Both the position numbers and the translations under genes were made by a program. The notes under the pieces are model-generated. The model was not told the DNA's origin. It did not search any database and worked only from the letters and a program-made list of their open reading frames with translations. This document shows, piece by piece, positions 15,817 to 24,061 of a stretch of 64,000 nt of DNA (position 1 is the first letter of the stretch; every line of letters starts with the position of its first letter). Source of the DNA: Clostridia bacterium (GTDB lineage Bacteria; Bacillota; Clostridia; Christensenellales; Aristaeellaceae); assembly GCA_017550745.1 (NCBI GenBank), contig JAFZOG010000152.1:104575-168574 (forward strand). Reading direction: 5' to 3'.

Positions 15817-16272
15817 TTGTTATCTAGATCGATCAAGTGGATGTTGATCATTACCGTTGTTTTCGTATTGGCTGTCATGTCTCTGTATTTATCCATTTAC
15901 TTTTATGAAAAAGGGATGTATGCTTATGAGGTCATCCATGCTTCAACTCTTCGCTGGGTTTTTCCAGTGCATGAATTTGATACAGAAACAGGCAGGGAAT
16001 GGAATACACTTAAACAATACCATTTATCCGCGTCAAAAAAGGATGAGTTGATCGCTTATGCTGTCTCGAATCAATGGAACACGCTGCCATTCACAGAAGC
16101 GCAACTACTCGATGAATTGTTAAACAATTATCCGGATGAAACAATTGAACAAATGAAGAATGCACAAAATGGTTATTGGATGGATGTGTATAACCAAAAC
16201 CGGCGCAGATACCTATGCCTCATTGATATTGACAGTTCCATGTTATATATTCGGAGTTCAAGTGTGTTATGA
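15817..16272 (+). CDS. AT-rich orphan with one membrane segment
   Basis: A 151-residue protein from the TTG at 15817, chosen because AGGTGG ends seven bases upstream (an upstream TTG at 15802 overlaps that site). Residues 8-29 form one strong membrane segment (MLIITVVFVLAVMSLYLSIY), followed by a polar outside-facing part rich in Tyr, Asn and Glu. I recognise no domain. Its DNA is visibly AT-rich (near 40 % GC) beside GC-rich polA and coaE, hinting at recent acquisition or fast evolution. Its stop overlaps the coaE start by four bases (ATGA), so it is translated in the coaE transcript. Confidence 0.7.
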   Translation: MLSRSIKWMLIITVVFVLAVMSLYLSIYFYEKGMYAYEVIHASTLRWVFPVHEFDTETGREWNTLKQYHLSASKKDELIAYAVSNQWNTLPFTEAQLLDELLNNYPDETIEQMKNAQNGYWMDVYNQNRRRYLCLIDIDSSMLYIRSSSVL

Positions 16273-16868
16273 GTAAGTATGTGATCGGCCTTACCGGAGG
16301 TATCGCCTGCGGCAAGAGCAATTTATCCAAAGCATTAAAAGAACATGGCGTGCCGGTGATCGACGCGGACGAGATTTCCCGCGCCCTCACGGCCAGGAAC
16401 GGGGCGGCCCTGCCCGCCATCCGGGAACGCTTCGGAGACAGGGTGTTCGACGGGGACGAGCTGAACCGCCGGGCATTATCCGACATCGTGTTCAGCGATC
16501 CGAAGGAGCTGGAAGCGCTGAACGGCATCCTGCATCCCATGGTGCTTGCCGAAATCCACCGGCAGATAGACGAAACGGAGGGCCCGGTGGTGATGGACGT
16601 GCCGCTGCTTTATGAAGTCGGCATGGATTCCTGGTGCCAGGAAATCTGGTGCGCATACGTGCCGCAGAAGGAGCAGGTGCGCCGGGTGCGCAAGCGGGGC
16701 GCGATTACCTGGAAGGAAGCGCTGCGCCGCATCCATTCCCAGATGCCCGTAATGGAAAAACGCCGCCTGGCCGACCACGTCATCCGCACGGAAGGCCCCA
16801 AGGCCGAAAGCGCCGAAATCGCGCTGGGCCTTTGGCGGGACGCGCTGAAGCGGCTGGAAGAAAAATAA
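16269..16868 (+). CDS. coaE: Dephospho-CoA kinase
   Basis: A 199-residue P-loop kinase catalysing the last step of coenzyme A synthesis. It begins MSKYVIGLTGGIACGKSN with the Walker A loop, then VIDADEISRALT (the catalytic aspartate region), LNGILHPMV, VVMDVPLLYEVGMD and the lid residues in RVRKRGAITWKEALRRIHSQMP. Length is normal for the family. polA-coaE-lytic transglycosylase is a common Firmicute order (in Bacillus polA-mutM-coaE); mutM is absent here and the AT-rich orphan occupies the gap. Confidence 0.96.
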   Translation: MSKYVIGLTGGIACGKSNLSKALKEHGVPVIDADEISRALTARNGAALPAIRERFGDRVFDGDELNRRALSDIVFSDPKELEALNGILHPMVLAEIHRQIDETEGPVVMDVPLLYEVGMDSWCQEIWCAYVPQKEQVRRVRKRGAITWKEALRRIHSQMPVMEKRRLADHVIRTEGPKAESAEIALGLWRDALKRLEEK

Positions 16869-16890
16869 AACAGACAACAGGAGTTCCTTC

Positions 16891-17613
16891 ATGACTGATT
16901 ATCCTTCTCCCGTCCCCAGTTCCGCCCCGCCGGAGCAGCGCAACCGCCGCGCCGGACGAACGCCGGGCCGCCATGCAAAGCCCAAGAAGCCGCTACTGAT
17001 CACCTGGTGGCAATGGCTCATACTGGCGGCGCTGGCGGGCGTGATCGTGTACCAGATCGGCCAGATCAATCAGGCAGCCGCAAAGCTGGACGCCCTGTAT
17101 CAGCTCCGCCGGGAGGAACAGGAGCGCTATCAGAAAAACGTGGACGCCCATGAGCCGCGCTACCGCGACCTGATCGAGCAGTACGCGGCGGAATATGACA
17201 TCAACCCGGCTTATGTATCGGCCATCATCAAACAGGAAAGCAACTATGATCCCCGGGCTGTGAGCAGCAAAGGCGCCCGAGGACTGATGCAGTTCATGCC
17301 CGATACCTTCAATTGGGTGAAGAAAAACTGCGGCTACCGCTCGGCGGATTTTGACGTGCTGTACGAGCCGGAGGCCGCCATCAAGATGGGCTGTTACCTG
17401 CTGCGCTATATCATCAAGCAAATCGGCACGGACGACCCGATTTTGGTAGCCTGCGCTTATCACGCGGGCTGGGGCGTGGTGCCCACCTGGCTGCAGAATT
17501 ATTCTTCCGACGGCCGAACCTTGCGGGTTTCCGAAATCCCAAAATCCGACACGCAGACTTACGCGGGAAGGGTGGTGAACTCCTATGCGATTTACTTGCA
17601 GCACTACTACTAA
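16891..17613 (+). CDS. Membrane-anchored lytic transglycosylase (SLT domain)
   Basis: A 240-residue peptidoglycan lytic transglycosylase. A basic, proline-rich N-terminus of about 35 residues is followed by one membrane anchor (about 36-57) and a short coiled linker. The catalytic SLT/GH23 domain starts near 95 with YDINPAYVSAIIKQESNYDP, Glu116 being the catalytic acid, then SSKGARGLMQFMP and VACAYHAGWGVVPTWL. The enzyme cleaves glycan strands to anhydro-muropeptides during wall turnover. It overlaps the start of the next gene by up to 29 bases. ACAGGAG precedes the start. Confidence 0.93.
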   Translation: MTDYPSPVPSSAPPEQRNRRAGRTPGRHAKPKKPLLITWWQWLILAALAGVIVYQIGQINQAAAKLDALYQLRREEQERYQKNVDAHEPRYRDLIEQYAAEYDINPAYVSAIIKQESNYDPRAVSSKGARGLMQFMPDTFNWVKKNCGYRSADFDVLYEPEAAIKMGCYLLRYIIKQIGTDDPILVACAYHAGWGVVPTWLQNYSSDGRTLRVSEIPKSDTQTYAGRVVNSYAIYLQHYY

Positions 17614-19231
17614 AGTGGCGTCGGGAGCGGGGAGAGCGGTATACTGTCATGCCGCGGGCCCCATTTCGCACGGAAAAATCTTCTGCCGCTTGGCAGCCTT
17701 GGTTCTTGTCCTGACCCTTCTGTGCCCCCACGCCCTGGCTACCACCATGGACGATATCCTGTCCCTGGGGATGATCTCGGTCAAAACCCAGTACTTGAAC
17801 CCCCTGCAGGCAGAGGAAAGGGAATTTCAATCCCTGACTGCCCTGATTTACGAAGGCCTGTTTTCACTGGATGACGATTACATGCCGCAGCTCTGCCTGG
17901 CAGCTTCCTGCGATTCCACCACCGACGGCAAGCACTGGACGGTGCGCATCCGCCCCGACGTGTATTTCCATGACGGCCGGCAGCTGACCGCTTACGACGT
18001 GGAAGCCACCATCAATGAGATCCTGCGCCTGGCGAACGCGGGCCTGGGACAGTATAATCAGCTGAAATACATCGTCAGCTCCGTGTCGGTCAACAGCGCG
18101 GAATCGCTGCAGATCACCGTCAGCCGCCCTTATTATGCCGTCCGCTTCGCGCTGACCTTCCCTGTGCTCCCCAAGGATCAGGTGCAGGCCGCGCAGCCCG
18201 CGGGCACGGGGCCCTTCAAGGTGGACCAGTTCCTCCCGGCGAACCTGCTGCATCTGTCGGCCAATGAAAACTATTGGAACGGCGCGCCGACGGTGCAGGG
18301 CATCAACGTGGAATTCAAGGCCACCAACCGCGAACTGATCATGGATTATGAATACAACCGCATCGACGCCGCCATTACCCGCAGCGCTTCCGCAGGGCAG
18401 TACCAGACGGGCCTTACCAACCTGAACATCGCTTACCGGACCCGCCAGCTGGAAACCCTGCTGCTCAACGACAGCGCCAACGCCTTCCCGCTGAACAACG
18501 TGGAGATCAGAAAAGCCATCCGCTGCGCCATCGACTTTAACGCCATCGCCAACACTGTGTATATGGGCATGGCGAAACGAACGGATACGCCTATGCCCGC
18601 CGGTACCTGGATGTACAAGGACAACGACGCCTATGCCTACAACCCGGAGAAAGCGCGCCAGATATTGGATGAGCAGGGGTGGAAGTCCAATCCCAACCGC
18701 GACAACGGCATCCGCTATACCACCGTGACGGTGAATGGCAAGCAGGAGGAAAGGCGTCTGCGCCTCGGCCTGTATGTGTACGAGGAGCAGGATAACTCCG
18801 TGCGCGTGCAGGTGGCGGGCCTGATCGCCGACTATCTGGCCGCCGTGGGCATCAGCGTGCACGTGGAAACCGTCAGCTACGCCGCCGCCGCCGCAAGGCT
18901 GCAGGCAAGGAACTATGATATGGCCATCGCCGCCTTCCAGATGGACGTGGTGCCAGACCCCGGTTTCCTGCTTATGCCCGGCAATACAGGCAACTACACC
19001 GGCTATCGCTCCACCGCGATGGACAAGCTGTGCAAGGCTATGCGCGAGGAAAGGGAATTCGCCCAGTATAAGCAGCTGCTTTGGGATATCCAGGATCAGT
19101 TCGCAGCGGACTGTCCCTTCATCTGCATGTGGTACCGGGCAGGCGCGCTGCTGACACGCAAGGTGTTTACAACTGTCCGCGACGTGCGCGAGCCTGAAAT
19201 CATGCGGGGGATTGAGAGCGTCGGCAAATGA
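17585..19231 (+). CDS. Extracellular solute-binding protein, family 5 (peptide type)
   Basis: A secreted binding protein of the DppA/OppA fold, up to 548 residues. A hydrophobic export segment (FCRLAALVLVLTLLCPHALA, residues about 33-52) has no lipobox cysteine. Then come YEGLFSLDDDYMPQLCLAAS, WTVRIRPDVYFHDGRQLTAYDV, the GTGPFKV strand and NVEIRKAIRCAIDFNAI, all typical of the family. The ATG at 17585 (behind GGTGG) lies inside the lytic transglycosylase gene; GTG at 17615 is an alternative with no ribosome site. No permease or ATPase adjoins, so it either serves a distant transporter or has a separate role with the wall enzyme. A strong bidirectional terminator ends the operon. Confidence 0.85.
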   Translation: MRFTCSTTTKVASGAGRAVYCHAAGPISHGKIFCRLAALVLVLTLLCPHALATTMDDILSLGMISVKTQYLNPLQAEEREFQSLTALIYEGLFSLDDDYMPQLCLAASCDSTTDGKHWTVRIRPDVYFHDGRQLTAYDVEATINEILRLANAGLGQYNQLKYIVSSVSVNSAESLQITVSRPYYAVRFALTFPVLPKDQVQAAQPAGTGPFKVDQFLPANLLHLSANENYWNGAPTVQGINVEFKATNRELIMDYEYNRIDAAITRSASAGQYQTGLTNLNIAYRTRQLETLLLNDSANAFPLNNVEIRKAIRCAIDFNAIANTVYMGMAKRTDTPMPAGTWMYKDNDAYAYNPEKARQILDEQGWKSNPNRDNGIRYTTVTVNGKQEERRLRLGLYVYEEQDNSVRVQVAGLIADYLAAVGISVHVETVSYAAAAARLQARNYDMAIAAFQMDVVPDPGFLLMPGNTGNYTGYRSTAMDKLCKAMREEREFAQYKQLLWDIQDQFAADCPFICMWYRAGALLTRKVFTTVRDVREPEIMRGIESVGK

Positions 19232-19266
19232 CGTGCCCGCGTGAAAGCGGCATTCAACAGCCCCCC

Positions 19267-19308
19267 AAATACAATGAACCGGCGCGGAATCGCCGGTTCA
19301 CTGTATTT
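19267..19308. terminator. Bidirectional terminator
   Basis: AAATACA-a-TGAACCGGCG (19267-19284) pairs with CGCCGGTTCA-c-TGTATTT (19291-19308). It serves both the solute-binding gene and the flotillin gene coming the other way. Confidence 0.88.
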
Positions 19309-19314
19309 ATCAGA

Positions 19315-20724
19315 TTATTTCGCGTCCTTTTCCCTGTCTGAGTCGGCGGGCGCGGCGAGCTTCCCGGCGGCAAATCCGGAGATCAGCGCTGCCAGGTCGA
19401 TGCCGGTGGCTTCCTTCATGCCTTCGATGATTTGGCTGGAGGAAGCCATCACGTCCTTGACCAAACGGGAGGAATTGCCATCGCCGTACATGACGATCTT
19501 GTCGGTCTGGGCCAGGGGAGCGGCGGCGTTCTTCACCACGTCCGGCAGGGCGGCCAGGTACATTTCCAGGATGGACGCTTCGCCCATCTTGCGCTGGGCC
19601 TCTGCCTTCTTTTCGATGGCCTCGGCTTCAGCCAGGCCCTTGGCGCGGATGCCCTCGGCTTCCTGCTCCATGGCGAAGCGGGCGGCTTCGGCGGCAGCCT
19701 TGCGCGCTTCCGCTTCCTGGATGGCTTCGTACTTTTTCGCGTCGGCGTCGCGCTGGCGGCGGATCAGGTCGGCTTCGGCTTCGCGCTCAGCCTGATACTT
19801 CTTCGCGTCGGCGGCCTTGCGGACTTCCGCGTCCAGCTTGCGTTCGCGGATGGCTACTTCTTTTTCGGCCAGCTCGGCTTCCTTTTCCCGGCGGGCAATG
19901 TCCGCATTGGTGCGGGTGACCTCGATGGTCTTGCGCTGGCTTTCCTGCTGGATCGAATAGGCGGCGTCGGCTTCGGCTTTTTTGGTGTCCGCGCGGATCT
20001 GCATTTCAGCCTGCTGCACGGACAGGGCGGCGTTCTGCTCGGCAATCTTTTTATCCGCTTCCACCTTCACCGCGTTGGCTTCCTCCTGGGCATGGGCGGA
20101 AGCAATGGCGATGTCGCGCTGGGCGTTGGCTTTGGCGATCTGGGCGTTCTTGCGGATCTGCTCCACATTGTCGATGCCCATGTTCTCGATGGTGCCGGCA
20201 TTGTCACGGAAGTTCTGAATATTGAAGTTGACCAGCTCAATCCCCAGCTTTTCCATGTCCGGGATGACGTTCTCAGCCACCTTTTTCGCCACGCCCTGGC
20301 GGTCCTGCACCATTTCTTTCAGGCCCACCGAGCCGACGATTTCGCGCATGTTGCCTTCCAGCACCTGGGTGATCATGGCGATCAGCTGGGGCGCTTTCAT
20401 GTTCAGCAGGGCTTCCGCGGCGCGTTCCAGGAGCTTGGGGTCGGAGGAGACCTTCACGTTGGCTACGCCGTCTACCATCACGTTGATGAATTCATTGGTG
20501 GGAACGGCTTCGCTGGTCTTCACGTCCACGCTCATGACCTGCAGGGAGAGCTTATCCACGCGCTCCAGAAACGGGAAACGCCATCCGGCTTTACCGATGA
20601 GAATCCGTTTCTTGCCCAGACCCGAGATGATGAATGCGGTGTCCGGCGGCGCTTTGAGATAACCCAGGGAAAGCAGGAGCAGCGCCAGAAGGATGACAGC
20701 GGAGATGATATAGATCAGGAACAT
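19315..20724 (-). CDS. Flotillin-like membrane scaffold protein
   Basis: A 469-residue flotillin/FloT-type protein. Residues 1-22 are the membrane hairpin (MFLIYIISAVILLALLLLSL), then the SPFH/Band 7 domain (about 30-200: VPTNEFINVMVDGVANVKV, QVLEGNMREIVGS, LVNFNIQNFRD), then a long coiled coil (about 200-370) of Ala-Glu repeats such as EADKKIAEQNAA and AEREAEADLIRR, and a flotillin C-terminus (GEASILEMYLAALPDVVKN, AQTDKIVMYG). Flotillins oligomerise on the inner membrane leaflet and organise functional microdomains. The usual NfeD partner is not adjacent. A GGAGG ribosome site and its own promoter precede it. Confidence 0.93.
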   Translation of the reverse strand: MFLIYIISAVILLALLLLSLGYLKAPPDTAFIISGLGKKRILIGKAGWRFPFLERVDKLSLQVMSVDVKTSEAVPTNEFINVMVDGVANVKVSSDPKLLERAAEALLNMKAPQLIAMITQVLEGNMREIVGSVGLKEMVQDRQGVAKKVAENVIPDMEKLGIELVNFNIQNFRDNAGTIENMGIDNVEQIRKNAQIAKANAQRDIAIASAHAQEEANAVKVEADKKIAEQNAALSVQQAEMQIRADTKKAEADAAYSIQQESQRKTIEVTRTNADIARREKEAELAEKEVAIRERKLDAEVRKAADAKKYQAEREAEADLIRRQRDADAKKYEAIQEAEARKAAAEAARFAMEQEAEGIRAKGLAEAEAIEKKAEAQRKMGEASILEMYLAALPDVVKNAAAPLAQTDKIVMYGDGNSSRLVKDVMASSSQIIEGMKEATGIDLAALISGFAAGKLAAPADSDREKDAK

Positions 20725-20776
20725 GCAAGAGACCTCCTTTCAGATGGATGGCACACTTTTGTCAACCGACATGCGC

Positions 20777-20805
20777 ATTTTACCGCAAGCGGGAGGTGTA
20801 CGCAA
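20777..20805 (-). promoter_or_regulatory. Flotillin gene promoter
   Basis: Minus-strand TTGCGT (20805-20800), 17-base spacer, TAAAAT (20782-20777). Confidence 0.7.
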
Positions 20806-20882
20806 TACATCCTGTCTGAATTGTCCGTTTTTGTGCCTGAATTTGCGAACCTGAGGAACGAAGCTCCGCTTTCCTCTGTGAC

Positions 20883-20916
20883 AAAAAACCGCCAGATCGT
20901 TTCCCGATCTGACGGT
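20883..20916 (-). terminator. Terminator of pfkA
   Basis: On the minus strand CCGTCAGATCG pairs with CGATCTGGCGG around GGAAA and is followed by TTTTTTGTC. Confidence 0.9.
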
Positions 20917-20951
20917 CTGCTTTGGTCCAGGACGGAATACTGCCGGGCTGA

Positions 20952-21944
20952 TTATTCATCGTGGCCGCCGCCGAACTGCATGATCTCCATGATCTTATAG
21001 CGGTCCATCTGCAGGTGCTTTTTCATGGTGAGGGCCTCTTCGATGGGAATTTCCACGATGCCGCCTTCCTGGGTGCCGATGATGCAGTTGCCGCGGTCTT
21101 CGATGAAGGCCATGACGGCATGATAGCCCATGCGGGTGGCTGTTTCACGGTCGCGGCCTGTCGGCGCGCCGCCGCGCTGGATATGGCCGATGACGGTGAT
21201 GGTGGGCTTGATGCCCAGCGTATCCTGAATCTTCTTTCCGATATCCGTGGCATGGCCCGCGCCTTCGGCCACCACCACCATGAAATGGGTGTAACCCGCC
21301 AGCTTGGCGCCGCGGATACGCTCGATCACGTTCTTTTCGAAATCTCCCATGTGCTCCGGCACAAGCACGGCGGTGGCCCCTACGGCAGTGCCGACATACA
21401 GGGCCAGGAAGCCCGCGTTGCGGCCCATAACCTCCACCACGGAGCAGCGCTCGTGGGACTGCATGGTGTCGCGCAGCTTGTCGATGCACTCGATGGCCGT
21501 ATTGCAGGCGGAGTCAAAGCCGATGGTGTAGTTGGTGCAGCCCACGTCGTTGTCGATGGTGGCCGGCACGCCCACCACCGGAATGCCCAGGCGGGACAGC
21601 TCCAGCGCGCCGCGGAAGGTACCGTCGCCGCCGATGGCCACAACGCCGTCCAGGCCCAGCATTTTGCAGGTGGTTACAGCTTTCTGCCGGCCTTCTTCAG
21701 TCATGAATTCCGTGCTTCGCGCCGTGTACAGGATGGTGCCGCCGCGTGAAAGCAGGTGGCCGACGCTGGCGCGGGTGAGCTGGATGAAATCGCAGTTGAT
21801 GAGGCCCTGCCAGCCGCGGCGGATGCCGATGCACTCAATACCGTTGGCCAGCGCGGTGCGCGCGACGGCGCGAACTGCCGCGTTCATGCCGGGGGCGTCG
21901 CCGCCGCTTGTTAATACACCGATTCTCCTGACTTTTTTGTCCAT
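20952..21944 (-). CDS. pfkA: ATP-dependent 6-phosphofructokinase
   Basis: A 330-residue PFK that phosphorylates fructose 6-phosphate. Motifs in order: RIGVLTSGGDAPGMNAAVRA (ATP site), AIGGDGTFRGA, VPATIDNDVGCTNYTIGFDSA (catalytic Asp), EVMGRNAG and GHIQRGGAPTGRDRETATRMG. The Gly after the aspartate in GGDG and the lack of a Lys in PATIDND point to ATP rather than pyrophosphate as donor. Length fits the short bacterial ATP-PFKs with allosteric control. It is transcribed away from the ROK glucokinase from a shared intergenic region, placing two consecutive upper-glycolysis steps side by side. Confidence 0.96.
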   Translation of the reverse strand: MDKKVRRIGVLTSGGDAPGMNAAVRAVARTALANGIECIGIRRGWQGLINCDFIQLTRASVGHLLSRGGTILYTARSTEFMTEEGRQKAVTTCKMLGLDGVVAIGGDGTFRGALELSRLGIPVVGVPATIDNDVGCTNYTIGFDSACNTAIECIDKLRDTMQSHERCSVVEVMGRNAGFLALYVGTAVGATAVLVPEHMGDFEKNVIERIRGAKLAGYTHFMVVVAEGAGHATDIGKKIQDTLGIKPTITVIGHIQRGGAPTGRDRETATRMGYHAVMAFIEDRGNCIIGTQEGGIVEIPIEEALTMKKHLQMDRYKIMEIMQFGGGHDE

Positions 21945-22033
21945 TATTTTCGTCCACTCCTTTTATAAATATTGGATGACACGGGAACACGGAACTGCCG
22001 GGAAATGCATAGAACTTTCTTTTTCTGGAAAGT

Positions 22034-22062
22034 ATTATAGCATAAGTATTCTGCATGGGCAA
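22034..22062 (-). promoter_or_regulatory. pfkA promoter
   Basis: Minus-strand TTGCCC (22062-22057), 17-base spacer ending TGC, TATAAT (22039-22034). Confidence 0.8.
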
Positions 22063-22118
22063 GAAAAAGTTTTTTGATTATTTGGGGATATCGGGGGCGG
22101 ATGCGCAAACAGCCCCAC

Positions 22119-22147
22119 TTGCCAATCCGGTCGCTTTATGATAGTAT
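22119..22147 (+). promoter_or_regulatory. Glucokinase promoter
   Basis: TTGCCA (22119-22124), 17-base spacer, TAGTAT (22142-22147). Confidence 0.7.
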
Positions 22148-22196
22148 ATAGACAAATGGAAGCGTAACGCGACACAGAACTGAGGGAGGGATACAC

Positions 22197-23156
22197 ATGT
22201 CCTGGGATTACAGCATCTGTCTGGACATCGGCGGAACCAAGGTGCTTGGCGCTATTTTCGACAAGGAAGGCAAACCTGTCTACCGCCTCAAGAAAAAGAC
22301 CAAGTCCGGCGGCGAATCGTCCGAAAACATCGAGCAGGTCATCATCAGCGTCGTGCAGGAGATGATCAAAGAATCGAATATAAAAAAGAAGGACATCCGG
22401 GCCATCGCGGCAGGCGCCCCCGGGGTCATCAACCAGGATGAGGGCGTGGTGCTGTTTTCCCCGAACCTGCCTTGGCGGGATTATGACATTAAAACCCCCA
22501 TCGAGAAGGAATTCGGCGTTCCTTTCTATATCGGCAACGACGTGAATGTGGGCGTGCTGGGCGAATACAAGTACGGCGCCGTGCAGGGATATAAAAATGT
22601 GGTGGGCTTCTTCGTGGGTACCGGCATGGGCGGCGGCCTGATCCTGGACGGCAAGCTGTTCACCGGCCACCTGTTCAAGGCGGCGGAGTACGGCCATATG
22701 GTGCTGGATCCCGAAGGCCCGCTGTGCAACTGCGGCCAGCGTGGCTGCCTGGAAGCCTTCTCCAGCAAGCAGGGCATGTCCGCCTATATCCGCCAGCAGG
22801 TGTCCAGGGGCAGGAGCTGCATGATGGCCGACGCCCTGGACGGCTCCGCTTTTAAGAGCAAGGCGCTGAAAAAGGCGCTTCAGGAAAACGATGCTGTAGC
22901 GACGGAAGCCGTTGACCGGGCGTGCCATTATCTGGCCATCGCCACCGGCAACATGATTAACACCATCAGCCCGGATGCCGTGGTATACGGCGGCGGCGTG
23001 ATCGAAGCGGTGGGCGATATCTTCCTGGAAAAGATCCTGGCGGAGGTGGATCGCTACTGCATGACCTCCATCCGTCCCACCGTCACGCTGAAGAAGGCTG
23101 CCCTGGGAGACGATTCCGTGCTTTACGGCGCGCTTTCAATGATTCTTGATGCGTAA
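22197..23156 (+). CDS. glk: ROK-family glucokinase
   Basis: A 319-residue sugar kinase of the ROK family. CLDIGGTKVLGAIFD (residues 8-22) is the phosphate-binding loop, IGNDVNVG carries the catalytic Asp115, GTGMGGGLILDG is the second ATP loop, and EYGHMVLDPEGPLCNCGQRGCLE is the ROK zinc site with His167, Cys177, Cys179 and Cys184. There is no N-terminal helix-turn-helix, so it is a kinase rather than a NagC/XylR-type repressor. Glucose specificity is inferred from family resemblance. Strong GGAGGG ribosome site. It is divergent from pfkA. Confidence 0.9.
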   Translation: MSWDYSICLDIGGTKVLGAIFDKEGKPVYRLKKKTKSGGESSENIEQVIISVVQEMIKESNIKKKDIRAIAAGAPGVINQDEGVVLFSPNLPWRDYDIKTPIEKEFGVPFYIGNDVNVGVLGEYKYGAVQGYKNVVGFFVGTGMGGGLILDGKLFTGHLFKAAEYGHMVLDPEGPLCNCGQRGCLEAFSSKQGMSAYIRQQVSRGRSCMMADALDGSAFKSKALKKALQENDAVATEAVDRACHYLAIATGNMINTISPDAVVYGGGVIEAVGDIFLEKILAEVDRYCMTSIRPTVTLKKAALGDDSVLYGALSMILDA

Positions 23157-23175
23157 ATAGATGTGAATATATTTG

Positions 23176-23206
23176 GGCCTGCCGCTTGAAAGCGGCAGGC
23201 CTTTTG
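23176..23206 (+). terminator. Terminator of the glucokinase gene
   Basis: GGCCTGCCGC (23176-23185) pairs with GCGGCAGGCC (23192-23201), followed by TTTTGCG. Confidence 0.85.
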
Positions 23207-23221
23207 CGTCTGCACCATGGT

Positions 23222-24010
23222 TTACCGGCTGTTTTCGATCATCTCCCGCAGCCGGTCTGTTCCCCCGTACAGCTGAAAAGTAGGGGAATACAGGCCGCCC
23301 TCTGCCAGTGCGCGCTGGGCGTCTTCTGAAAGCAGCGCAGCCAGCAGGTCCGCGCCTGCCGGCGTTGCGGCTGTTCCGTATACAGCGGCAAATCCGCTTC
23401 CTTTCGGAAGGGGAAGCGCGCTCACGCGAAACGGAAGCGCTTCCGCCTGCCCGGCTGTCAGGATCGCCGCTTCGCCTTTTCCGTCCGCAAAGTCTCGCTC
23501 CGGATGCGGGCTCCGGACGATGCCGGAGCCTGACGCGGGGATTTTATGCGGCGCGAGAAGGACGGAAAAGCGGGCGATATCAGCGGTTGGCAAGGGGGCC
23601 GCGCTGGGCCCGGGAGAGGAAGAAGGCCGATAAAAAAGCAGGCTGGTCGGCGCCGCGGTCACGAGACCTGCCGTATCGTTCCGGTAAAACAAAGCGTAGC
23701 CTTCAAGCGCCAGCACGCTTTCACCGGTGTTGGAAATCAACAGGTCAGGCGGAAGGACATCCGATGCGTCTGTTTTGTTTTGCGAAGGCGCGGCCCGAAG
23801 ATAGACCCGCGTGCCGGTTTCCTTTTCATACCGCTTTGCTTCTTTCCGCAGCCAGTTCCAAACCGCCGGTTCCTGCTCCGAAATCCATACCCGCGCCAGC
23901 GCGAGACGGGCGGACGGCGTTTCTTTCGCTGTCAACGGAAAACAGACGGCGATATACGCCAAGCCGGCGGTCATCAGCATCGCGGCCAGGGTCGTGATCA
24001 GTCTTCGCAT
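23222..24010 (-). CDS. Exported solute-binding-like protein, short
   Basis: A 262-residue protein from the ATG at 24010, behind a G-rich stretch; the frame is open up to 24052 but the shorter start gives a clean signal/anchor, MRRLITTLAAMLMTAGLAYIAVCF. The part after the anchor (ARVWISEQEPAVWNWLRKEAKRYEKETGTRVYLR) resembles the first lobe of family 1 solute-binding proteins, and SALPLPKGSGFAAVYG with ALLSEDAQRALAEGGLYSP resembles the end of that fold. It is much shorter than usual (near 400), so it is either a degenerate binding protein or a distinct sensor-like relative. It follows the DUF308 gene closely on the same strand, without transporter subunits. Confidence 0.65.
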   Translation of the reverse strand: MRRLITTLAAMLMTAGLAYIAVCFPLTAKETPSARLALARVWISEQEPAVWNWLRKEAKRYEKETGTRVYLRAAPSQNKTDASDVLPPDLLISNTGESVLALEGYALFYRNDTAGLVTAAPTSLLFYRPSSSPGPSAAPLPTADIARFSVLLAPHKIPASGSGIVRSPHPERDFADGKGEAAILTAGQAEALPFRVSALPLPKGSGFAAVYGTAATPAGADLLAALLSEDAQRALAEGGLYSPTFQLYGGTDRLREMIENSR

Positions 24011-24061
24011 CAAAATTCCCCCCGCCGATATGTATGCGGCGGGGGGAAGCAATATTCGGTT

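Noticed and set aside
19432-21000. A 522-codon plus-strand open frame rich in Phe, Gly and His
   Set aside because: It is the reverse frame of the flotillin coiled coil; codon bias of Ala/Glu/Lys repeats keeps the opposite frame open.
20952-21944. Pyrophosphate-dependent phosphofructokinase
   Set aside because: The GGDG glycine and the absence of a lysine in PATIDND favour ATP as donor.
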